Of a stretch of 23,709 bases of DNA, positions 14,431 to 20,984 are shown piece by piece. This stretch comes from an uncultured Allobaculum sp. (GTDB taxonomy: Bacteria > Bacillota_I > Bacilli_A > Erysipelotrichales > Erysipelotrichaceae): NCBI GenBank assembly GCA_910577085.1, contig CAJTLE010000033.1:1-23709 (forward strand), in the 5' to 3' direction. Under the pieces are notes generated by a model that worked only from the letters and a program-made list of their open reading frames with translations, was not told where the DNA came from and ran no database searches. A program made the position numbers and the translations under genes. Every line of letters begins with the position of its first letter. The first letter of the stretch is position 1.

Positions 14431-15633
14431 GTAAAAATTTGAATGCGTATTGGAAGGCGGGACCAGCTCTGGTCCTGCCAGCTGGTGAACTTCTTCGTCA
14501 TCCAGCGGCGGCATCGGGGTAATCTGATGAATCTGATCCGACTCCATACTCAGTGAAGCGGATGCAGAGCTTTTCGGAAGATCGGGAAGATGTTCATGAT
14601 GCTTGTGTCCATCCTCTTTGGAATCTTCATGGTTTTTAAACAACAGGAAGACTAAAGCGCCAACCAGAACCGGTAAATAGTAGGACGAAAAACGCCACAG
14701 CAATAAAACCGCACCGGTCAGACGACCAAGCATGTTCTGGAAAAGCATTGTAAAGAAGACTTCCGTTCCACCCGTTGCGCCAGGCAGCGGGACAAAGCAG
14801 TTGGCCATCGTCACAAAGGAAGATAAAGCCAGCGTGTCGAGCAGCTGTCCAAACTTGAGCTTGATGCCAAGAGCAAGTGACACCACAAACGGCAGGGAAA
14901 AATACAGCGTCAGCCGGGCAAAGTTGACCACGACCAGCTGCAGGATCAGTTTTTTATCGGTCGAAAGCTTTTTACTTTCAGCCGTAAAGCTTGTCACCTG
15001 AGCCACCCAGGTGTGCTTCTGTTGTTCCGGATCTTTCAGAATGTGAAGACGGCCTAAAAACTTTACCGCCCATCCGGCCAGTTTAATGTAGAACTTAGGA
15101 AACAGCGCAATGGTATACAGGGCCAGAATGACCACAACGTTGACCAGATAGCCCGCAAAGACAATCCAGAACCAGGCACTGACATTTACGTAATGGGTAA
15201 AGCGCAGAATAAATAACAGGGTGACATAAAGCATCATCATTGTCTGATAGATGATGAAGTCCGCCCACAACAGGCTGACCCCATCGGACATGCTGATCCC
15301 CTGCTTTTTTAACACATAGGCCTGACCAAACTGACCGCCGGTAGAAGAAGGGGTAATACCCGCAAAAAATGTCCCGACAAAAGCCACAATGACACCGTCT
15401 TTGAGGCTGTAGTGCTTCTTATATCGTTTACCAAGCAGGGCATAACCGGCGCCAATCACCACATTAATGGCCAGCCCCCAGGCGAGAATGACCAGTAAGG
15501 AGAAGAAATTCATCTGGCTGATGGCGTGCATGATTGCTCCAAAGTTATCGCGCAGGGCGAAATACATGGCAATCACCGTCACGGTCACAATCAGCACAAC
15601 ATTCCAGAAATATTTTTTATTGCTCGAGTTCAT
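14413..15633 (-). CDS. LPG-synthase-TM / UPF0104 family membrane protein
   Basis: The protein is 406 aa. About eight hydrophobic helices span residues 10-345. The family's signatures are FAGITPSSTGGQFGQAYVL (about 90-108) and VPLPGATGGTEVFF (about 283-296), as in the flippase domain of MprF and in UPF0104 proteins. Residues about 346-406 form a hydrophilic tail rich in His, Asp, Glu and Ser. It lacks the catalytic aminoacyl-transferase half of MprF, so lipid translocation rather than lysylation is likely. The start overlaps the upstream glycosyltransferase by 17 bp, so the two form an operon and may process the same glycolipid. Confidence 0.85.
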   Translation of the reverse strand: MNSSNKKYFWNVVLIVTVTVIAMYFALRDNFGAIMHAISQMNFFSLLVILAWGLAINVVIGAGYALLGKRYKKHYSLKDGVIVAFVGTFFAGITPSSTGGQFGQAYVLKKQGISMSDGVSLLWADFIIYQTMMMLYVTLLFILRFTHYVNVSAWFWIVFAGYLVNVVVILALYTIALFPKFYIKLAGWAVKFLGRLHILKDPEQQKHTWVAQVTSFTAESKKLSTDKKLILQLVVVNFARLTLYFSLPFVVSLALGIKLKFGQLLDTLALSSFVTMANCFVPLPGATGGTEVFFTMLFQNMLGRLTGAVLLLWRFSSYYLPVLVGALVFLLFKNHEDSKEDGHKHHEHLPDLPKSSASASLSMESDQIHQITPMPPLDDEEVHQLAGPELVPPSNTHSNFYDGQAS

Positions 15634-16717
15634 TGGTGGTTTCCTTTAAGGAGCCATCGGCTGGAGGCCATTTTTCCTTGAATTTTTCTTCCCATGCTTC
15701 GACATAGAACTTCTTCCACATTTCCAGAACGTGTTCGCGCGAATAGAAATTCGAAAGGTCTGTACTTTTGGAAGACCAGAATTTATACATCTCCGGATCG
15801 TTTTTCAGCCCTTCCAGCAAAGAGCGAAACTCTTCATTGGAATGGCCGCGCAGATAATCGTCAAACAGAATATCGCGATACAGATCCAGATCTCTTGTCA
15901 CCAGTGGAATCCCTAAGTTGACGGCCTCAAGGATCGTCATTGGAAACAGCTCGTTATAGCTTGGAATAAACAGGACATCGCACATGTTATAGATCGAAAC
16001 CATATTATTGCGATCGACAATACCGGTAAAAGTCACATTGGCAGGAGGATTGTCCATGATGGCTTTGAGCTGTTCATAGCCCTCGGTCATTGGACCAAAG
16101 GAGAAACCGCCGGCCCAGACAAAGTGTGCATCGGGCATGGATTCGGCCGTTTCAACAAAATCCAGAACTCCTTTACGGGTCTGTACCTGACCGCAGCCTA
16201 AAATCACAAAGGCATCCCGGTCGATTCCATATTTATCCCGCCATTCATTGCGGGCTTCTTGACCAAGCGGATGGAATTTTTCTTTGGAGACGAAATTGGG
16301 AATATAGTAAATTTTCTTGCGGTCGATGTCGTACTTCACCAGTTCATTGATAAAAGATGGATTCACCACAACCAGCCGGTCGGCAGAGTTGTAGAAATTG
16401 ATGATGTATTTCTGAGCCGCCGGGAAAAGAATCTTTGGAATTTTCAAAGAGCCTTCCAGCGTGTCGGGCAGAAAGTGACAATAGGCGATGTTGACCGCAT
16501 GCTTATCTTTGATTCGCAAAAGGAATGCGGGGTCAATGGTATGAAAATGCTGAATATCCGGATCTGATGTCCATTTATTGATTTCGACATCAAACAGTTC
16601 GGGGGCTCCGGTTTTTACCAGGTTCACCTGTTCTTGATAGGCACTGCCTACTCCCTGGCCTGCAACTGAATCAGCACTGGAAAACATCGTAATCAACAAT
16701 TTGTCATGTTTGTTCAT
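15617..16717 (-). CDS. GT4 glycosyltransferase, LafB/CpoA-like
   Basis: The protein is 366 aa from the ATG at 16717, which has GGAGG upstream; a 23-residue upstream extension would run over the promoter and is discounted. SVAGQGVGSAYQEQVNLV near the start, YYIPNFVSKEKF, ILGCGQVQTRKGVLDF and the E-x7-E motif in YNELFPMTILEAV are GT4 hallmarks. The pattern suits enzymes adding the second sugar to glucosyl-diacylglycerol (CpoA of pneumococcus, LafB of Listeria). It would act at the inner membrane surface on the product of the GT domain at 14051. It overlaps the membrane-protein gene by 17 bp. The sugar added is not predictable. Confidence 0.85.
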   Translation of the reverse strand: MNKHDKLLITMFSSADSVAGQGVGSAYQEQVNLVKTGAPELFDVEINKWTSDPDIQHFHTIDPAFLLRIKDKHAVNIAYCHFLPDTLEGSLKIPKILFPAAQKYIINFYNSADRLVVVNPSFINELVKYDIDRKKIYYIPNFVSKEKFHPLGQEARNEWRDKYGIDRDAFVILGCGQVQTRKGVLDFVETAESMPDAHFVWAGGFSFGPMTEGYEQLKAIMDNPPANVTFTGIVDRNNMVSIYNMCDVLFIPSYNELFPMTILEAVNLGIPLVTRDLDLYRDILFDDYLRGHSNEEFRSLLEGLKNDPEMYKFWSSKSTDLSNFYSREHVLEMWKKFYVEAWEEKFKEKWPPADGSLKETTNELEQ

Positions 16718-16735
16718 ATCCTCAACCTCCGGACA

Positions 16736-16744
16736 AGTATAGCA
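16736..16744 (-). promoter_or_regulatory. Extended -10 promoter of the LafB-like gene
   Basis: On the minus strand TGCTATACT combines the TGn element with a near-perfect -10 box. No good -35 is visible, and the leader would be only about 15 nt. Confidence 0.4.
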
Positions 16745-16884
16745 TAGACAGAATAGTACCATCTGCCGCTCAGAACCAAAGAACATTCAAAGAACAGTTT
16801 CGAAAGTTTTGCTTAAGGCAGCCTTTAGACTGGCGCTTTGTTTGGGGATATCCGCACGTTCTTCGGTATATCTATTGTGAGACG

Positions 16885-16906
16885 AATAAAGCCGGCTTTC
16901 GCCGGC
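16885..16906 (-). terminator. GC-rich hairpin with GAAA tetraloop
   Basis: On the minus strand GCCGGC-GAAA-GCCGGC is followed by TTTATT. It looks like a terminator, yet no protein gene ends nearby, so it may end a small RNA or a long transcript from the right. Confidence 0.6.
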
Positions 16907-17473
16907 CATACTCAAGAAAGTTTTTAAAGAAAGGGAATATGATTGAGAAGCGAGCTGTATTTCTGCTCACCTGTAGTCTATCATCGACCCTCGCAAAACC
17001 GTCGCTTTATGCCTGATTGATCAAACGGGACACTTCCTGCTCCCGGCACGTCCAGTCAGGTCTTTTTTCGTTTTCTGCCTGTAAAGCCAGGAATGTATCC
17101 GCTTAGGATTGAGATCAGATCACAATCCAAGCCAGAATCTCTGCTTTCTATTCCGCTTTCTTCTCATCTTTATCAATCTGCCCACCAGCCCCGTAAAGGT
17201 CTTGGCAAGCTTCCGACCCGGCTTTCAGTCTGGAAGAAACAGGTACAGGCATCTTGATGATCACATTCAAAGAGCTGACAGGCATTGTAAAACAGAATTT
17301 CTGATCCATCCAGTTTTTGTTATCACAATTTTCAGCCATTCAGAATTTGAAGGTCATTCTGATGCGATTAAAGCGCTGCCTGCAATCGTCTGGTTTCAAA
17401 GGCTCTGCCAAAAATCTCATTCCATTTAATCGATGAGTTCGATAAATTCGATGCATTCTTTCCTAAACGCAGG
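16907..17473. other. Gene-free region, left half
   Basis: No frame has a ribosome-binding site and recognisable protein character. A nested structure at 17012-17069 (CCTGA/TCAGG outer, CGGGA/TCCCG inner) followed by TTTTTT could terminate a plus-strand transcript. I looked for tmRNA, RNase P, SRP and 6S RNA landmarks and recognised none. Confidence 0.4.
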
Positions 17474-17610
17474 AAAGGGAGCCCCGAAGGACTCCCTTTA
17501 CCGCATAGAAAGGAATTTGATTATGAAATGAGCTTTATCTTCTGGCTCCTTAAGGTGAATTCGCGGCGGGCCTGGAACCTCGAATTCGTTTAAGGCTTTG
17601 CTCGACCTTA
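17474..17610 (-). ncRNA. Candidate small RNA
   Basis: On the minus strand TGATACTAT near 17613 is an extended -10 promoter. It is followed by a long imperfect hairpin (arms 17549-17563 and 17581-17595, with perfect GAATTCG/CGAATTC cores and TTAAGG ends), about 50 nt of unpaired sequence, and an 8-bp stem AAAGGGAG/CTCCCTTT (17474-17481, 17492-17499). The exit is only moderately T-rich. A 63-codon frame on the same strand lacks a ribosome-binding site. No known RNA family recognised. Confidence 0.35.
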
Positions 17611-17847
17611 TAGTATCAGACCCTGCTTTCGAATTTGTGAGCAGAAAATGTGAAATACCGCAACTTTCTAAACGTTTTCTTACCATCACGCCATTTTTAT
17701 AAAGATTTTCTTGACTAACCGCGCATAACCAGAATGAGCTGCCAATTTTAACCTTTTTTCGATGATCGAATAACTTGATTTTGCCACAAGCCAGGCTGTC
17801 TTCTTTCGCTATCCGTCGCCTTTCAGACAGACAAAAACCCAGTCAGA

Positions 17848-17880
17848 CAAAAAGCGATCATCCGAAGACAATCGCTTTTG
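17848..17880. terminator. Terminator after the EIIA-like gene
   Basis: AAAAGCGAT (17850-17858)/ATCGCTTTT (17871-17879) with a 12-nt loop and T-rich sequence on the minus-strand exit. It lies 86 bp after the EIIA-like stop codon. Confidence 0.8.
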
Positions 17881-17965
17881 CAGATTCATTTCATTAATCT
17901 GATAATCTGATAGTTCTCTTTTACTTCTCTTTCTGATGCGTTTTGATCCGATGCGTCGGGATCCA

Positions 17966-18364
17966 TTATCCTTCAAAGAACATCAGTCCCTGTTCACTCT
18001 GGGCTCTCAGGGTTTTGATCAGCTCTTGATCGGTGTCCACTAAATCTTTGAACACCAGAGCTGCCAGAGCCGTTGGAACACTTGCTCCCATCACAAACAG
18101 AGTTTTCTTCATCAGACCGCGTTTTTCCAGTACAAGCCAGGCTTCCCGGGCAACGCTGCTGGTCGAGATATCGCAAAGCAGCAATAAGGAGTCATGGTTA
18201 TAAACGGTGTTGCACACCGAATCAAAGTTACGACGGAACTCCATCAGATTACTGCCATCGAGCGCAAACGTATTTTCGTCAGCCTCCCGCTGCGAAACAA
18301 CCAGGGCACTTTCCAGTAAAGCAGGGCCAAAATTTCCTTCACCGAAAAGAACCAGTTTTCTCAT
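17966..18364 (-). CDS. PTS mannose-type EIIA-like protein lacking the active-site histidine
   Basis: The protein is 132 aa, the size of an EIIA-Man domain. LVLFGEGNFGPALLESALVV aligns with the family's start (I-I-x-S-H-G-x-F-A-x-x-L-L-x-S-A), placing Glu9 exactly where the phosphorylated His stands. LLLLCDIST (about 60-68) matches the vlvltDlfGGsP stretch but lacks GGSP, and VMGASVPTALAAL matches the itGvNlPm region. With no phosphorylatable His it cannot pass phosphate as a normal EIIA; a regulatory role is inferred. Its ATG overlaps the stop of the membrane-protein gene upstream (ATGA), so the two are coupled. No other PTS gene lies nearby. Confidence 0.7.
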   Translation of the reverse strand: MRKLVLFGEGNFGPALLESALVVSQREADENTFALDGSNLMEFRRNFDSVCNTVYNHDSLLLLCDISTSSVAREAWLVLEKRGLMKKTLFVMGASVPTALAALVFKDLVDTDQELIKTLRAQSEQGLMFFEG

Positions 18365-18951
18365 TTCCCCTCCCGCTCTCTGCGTGCTGCCGCGCGTCTT
18401 TCTTTACGTGAACGGAATGTTTCTTTACGATTCCGTTTCCATTCCACCAACAGCGCATCCACTTTCAGGGCAGTTGCCTTGGCAACCGGAATTTCTTGAG
18501 CCTGGTTTAACAGGATGTAGCTGGATTTAAACCAGCCTTTTCCGATATTCACCCCGCGGATGTTTTTATACTTGAGAATCTGATCTTCATAGACCAGAGC
18601 TTCTGGCGAAGAGATCAGAGTGCTGTCCATCAAGGCTTCGCCAGCCATCGCAAATGCAAAGATTCCAAGACCGATATAAACAACGGCCTGGGAAATCCGG
18701 GTATTGACATCAAAATTTTCAGAAGATGGTGATACTAACAGCCAGATGCCAAGTCCTACGCAGAAAGCCAGCATCAGCAGATAAAGCCATGTACGTGTCT
18801 GACCATTCTTGATGACTTCTGCATCCGGATGGGTTTTCAGAAACTGCTCGCGTACTTTTTTTGCTTTAAAGTAGGTTGACCAGTTTGTATATCCGGTGTA
18901 GCCGCCCATGCCAACCAGAAGAAGTGCGATCACCCAATAAAACATACTCAT
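18361..18951 (-). CDS. Membrane protein with C-terminal basic tail, function unknown
   Basis: The protein is 196 aa. Three hydrophobic segments are visible at about 4-21, 54-73 and 88-108. The following soluble part (EALVYEDQILKYKNIRGVNI, ending near VEWKRNR) has the strand pattern of a bacterial PH-like domain, as in DUF5673-type proteins, but this is tentative. The last 25 residues are strongly Arg/Lys-rich. GAGGATTT precedes the first of two close ATG codons. It is coupled by a 4-bp overlap to the EIIA-like gene, so the two proteins probably work together at the membrane. I cannot name the function. Confidence 0.75.
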   Translation of the reverse strand: MSMFYWVIALLLVGMGGYTGYTNWSTYFKAKKVREQFLKTHPDAEVIKNGQTRTWLYLLMLAFCVGLGIWLLVSPSSENFDVNTRISQAVVYIGLGIFAFAMAGEALMDSTLISSPEALVYEDQILKYKNIRGVNIGKGWFKSSYILLNQAQEIPVAKATALKVDALLVEWKRNRKETFRSRKERRAAARREREGK

Positions 18952-19468
18952 AAATCCTCAGTTCTCCCTTCTTCAGCCAGTCCATGCCGGCTCTGGCTGC
19001 TCAATCTCTTTAGTAGTTTTTCTTTTGTCATTCTAACAGAGTTTTCTCTCGCTAGTTTACCGGAAAAGGGAGCCGATTTCGTATCATGGACAAAAATCAC
19101 ATGAAATTTTATTTGAGCAGGTAATTTGTTCTCGACAAAAACATGTTTGGAAGAAAACACCAGCATTTCTGACCTCTTTTTTATCCTGTTTCTTTACTCG
19201 ATTTAATTCCCTGCGCCTTCCTTGCCTGGCTCTTTACTTTCTTCTCTACTGTGTCCTTTGCTTCATCCTCTGCCCGTTTTGGTTTTTACAGGCATGGCCA
19301 GAAAGTTCAATCCACAGTCAAAGTCCGGTCAGATAAACCGCTCGAAAATAGTCAAACTGCATCCATTTTCAGTCATCGTGCAGTCAGATATCTGTCAAAG
19401 TTTTGGAATCGGCATAAACTGTAGCCAGCATGAAATTTAGAAATTAGAAAGCAGGATTGTCATCGACT
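18952..19468. other. Divergent intergenic region
   Basis: This lies between the minus-strand membrane-protein gene and the plus-strand thioesterase gene and must hold both promoters. No strong consensus was seen. A 72-codon minus-strand frame here has no ribosome-binding site. Confidence 0.4.
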
Positions 19469-19885
19469 ATGGAAGAACGTTTCGCTCACATCAAAGATCG
19501 CCTCAATCAGAAAAACCGCTTTTTGAGATCTGCCAGACTGCGGATCTCGGATATTGAACAGGATCACGTCATCGTCAAACTGGATGCCGGCCCCGATGAA
19601 CTCAACATCTATGGCATGGTTCACGGCGGTGTCTACTTCACACTGGCGGATACCGCTGCCGGTGTCTGTGCACTGACCAATGGTGAAGATGTAGTGACCC
19701 TTGATTCCTCCATGAACTTTGTCCATGCCGGAAAACCAGGAACGTTGACTGCGCACGCCCGCACGGTGCATGCCGGAAAATCAACCGGTGTCTATCAGGC
19801 CGAAATCTTTGACGAGGAGAATGTTCTTCTGGCCACCGCCCTCTTTACGATGTACTTCTTTCGCCACAGCAAGCCCCACGCCTGA
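19469..19885 (+). CDS. PaaI-family hotdog-fold thioesterase
   Basis: The protein is 138 aa from ATG at 19469; a TTG 12 bp upstream directly abuts the AGGA site and is less likely. YGMVHGGVYFTLADTAAGV (about 48-66) is the HGG...D signature of PaaI-type hotdog thioesterases, with the Asp as catalytic acid and the helix binding CoA. The rest (LDSSMNFVHAGKPGTLTAHA) fits the family's beta-sheet. It should hydrolyse an acyl- or aryl-acyl-CoA in the cytosol; substrate unknown. The gene stands alone and ends at a palindromic terminator. Confidence 0.9.
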   Translation: MEERFAHIKDRLNQKNRFLRSARLRISDIEQDHVIVKLDAGPDELNIYGMVHGGVYFTLADTAAGVCALTNGEDVVTLDSSMNFVHAGKPGTLTAHARTVHAGKSTGVYQAEIFDEENVLLATALFTMYFFRHSKPHA

Positions 19886-19898
19886 TCATTGGGACCTG

Positions 19899-19934
19899 CA
19901 AAGAAAAGGACTGGAATTCCAGTCCTTTTCTTTG
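19899..19934. terminator. 36-bp perfect palindromic bidirectional terminator
   Basis: The 18-bp arms are perfectly complementary with no unpaired loop in the DNA (centre GGAATTCC), and end in CTTTTCTTT on both strands. It lies between the convergent thioesterase and coiled-coil genes. Confidence 0.93.
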
Positions 19935-19979
19935 TGACAGAACAGTCTGCCTGACCTGCAGACCGTCTGATTTGTTCGA

Positions 19980-20342
19980 CTATTTCAGCGGTTGAATTGG
20001 GGTTTCAAACAGATCTTCATCCAGCAGACTTTCTTCTTTTGCCTGATCAGCCAGTTTCTTGAACTCTTCTGCTTTTGCGCAGGCATCAGCTGCTTCCGGA
20101 TCCGGTTTGCCTTCTGCCTTATCCAATTTGGCTTCGTCTTTCTGGAGTTCATGCTCATTGCGCTCTAAGACATGCTCTTCGTGATCCAGTTCCGCTTTGC
20201 GGATTTCTTTTTCAACGAAGTTTGTTCCTGGATTGTCCGTGTGTTCTTCGATCAGCTCTTTTTCGGTTTCAATTTCATTTTTATGATGGTCGATTTCGGC
20301 CTGGAGTTCACTTTCGTGAAGTTCATGTAAAATTTCTGACAT
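19980..20342 (-). CDS. Glu/Lys-rich coiled-coil protein, function unknown
   Basis: The protein is 120 aa. More than half of the residues are charged and there is no hydrophobic segment. ELHESELQAEIDHHKNEI through LDHEEHVLERNEHELQKDEA shows heptad-like spacing and should be a long helix or coiled coil. The C-terminus (about 95-120) is less charged and ends ETPIQPLK. GAGGAT precedes the ATG by 6-7 nt. It is predicted to be cytosolic. I do not recognise the family; a scaffold or stress-related role would be a guess. Confidence 0.75.
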   Translation of the reverse strand: MSEILHELHESELQAEIDHHKNEIETEKELIEEHTDNPGTNFVEKEIRKAELDHEEHVLERNEHELQKDEAKLDKAEGKPDPEAADACAKAEEFKKLADQAKEESLLDEDLFETPIQPLK

Positions 20343-20869
20343 CTTCTATCCTCTTTCTTTATAGGGATGGCCGATAGATTTTGAATTCAGATTCAATCCA
20401 AAATTACGGTAGATCCGCTTCCTTAAATCTCGAATTATTCTGTCTTTATTATGAAAGAAGACCGAAATCAGCAGTCTGCTTATGCCCAAAGAACGCTATC
20501 CTGTTTTTCAGTTCCCAGCTCTGCTTACCTCTCTGCTTTTCTCTCTGCTTTTCTCTCCTCTTCTCTGCCGTCTTCCCTTCTTCAACGCAGCGAAAAGCCA
20601 TCACCCCAATGAGAATTTCACAACAATCTTCCCCAAATTCAGTTTCCCTGCCCACACCAAATCCATATCCAAAGCGCAATCAAGCCATGACTTGATCTCA
20701 TCCTGTCTTACAAAGCTTGAAAATTAATCATGTTCTTTTAAAATGGTTTTCGGGAATCATTGAAATGCTTTTTACAAATCGACCTTATTTACCGGGCATT
20801 TCGATTTTGTCTCTTTCTTGCTGAATGGTTTTTGAGCATATAGCTTGTCATTCGACACTTTAAGCGAAA
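20343..20869. other. Intergenic region with polypyrimidine tract
   Basis: No gene is supported. TTGAAT/ATTCAA (20381-20396) is a small inverted repeat upstream of the coiled-coil gene. From 20521 to about 20585 the plus strand is almost pure C/T, including a tandem duplicate of CTCTCTGCTTTT (20529-20540, 20541-20552). The 76- to 104-codon frames that cross it are low-complexity artefacts. Confidence 0.5.
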
Positions 20870-20898
20870 TTGACATCCTTCCCACTAAAATCTAAGAT
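20870..20898 (+). promoter_or_regulatory. Strong promoter of the surface-protein gene
   Basis: A perfect -35 TTGACA (20870-20875), 17 bp, and TAAGAT (20893-20898). It predicts a leader of about 80 nt that contains the hairpin at 20922-20960. Confidence 0.8.
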
Positions 20899-20921
20899 AG
20901 ATTTGATTCACTTTAATTGTT

Positions 20922-20960
20922 CTGAAATAAGCTGAAGTCGTAGATTTCAGCTTATTTCAG
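20922..20960 (+). promoter_or_regulatory. 15-bp perfect stem-loop in the surface-protein leader
   Basis: CTGAAATAAGCTGAA (20922-20936) pairs fully with 20946-20960, with a 9-nt loop. It ends just before the AAAGGA ribosome-binding site and is not followed by T, so it is likely an mRNA-stabilising or translation-regulating structure rather than a terminator. Confidence 0.7.
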
Positions 20961-20984
20961 AGCATCAGAAAGGATATTTAACCC

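Noticed and set aside
17498..17689. 63-codon minus-strand frame
   Set aside because: No ribosome-binding site; most of it lies in a hairpin-rich stretch better explained as RNA structure.
16801..17900. tmRNA, RNase P RNA, SRP RNA or 6S RNA in the gene-free region
   Set aside because: None of their characteristic conserved words was found on either strand.
20449..20727. Frames of 76-104 codons rich in Arg/Glu/Lys or Leu/Ser
   Set aside because: They derive from a C/T-rich low-complexity tract and lack ribosome-binding sites.
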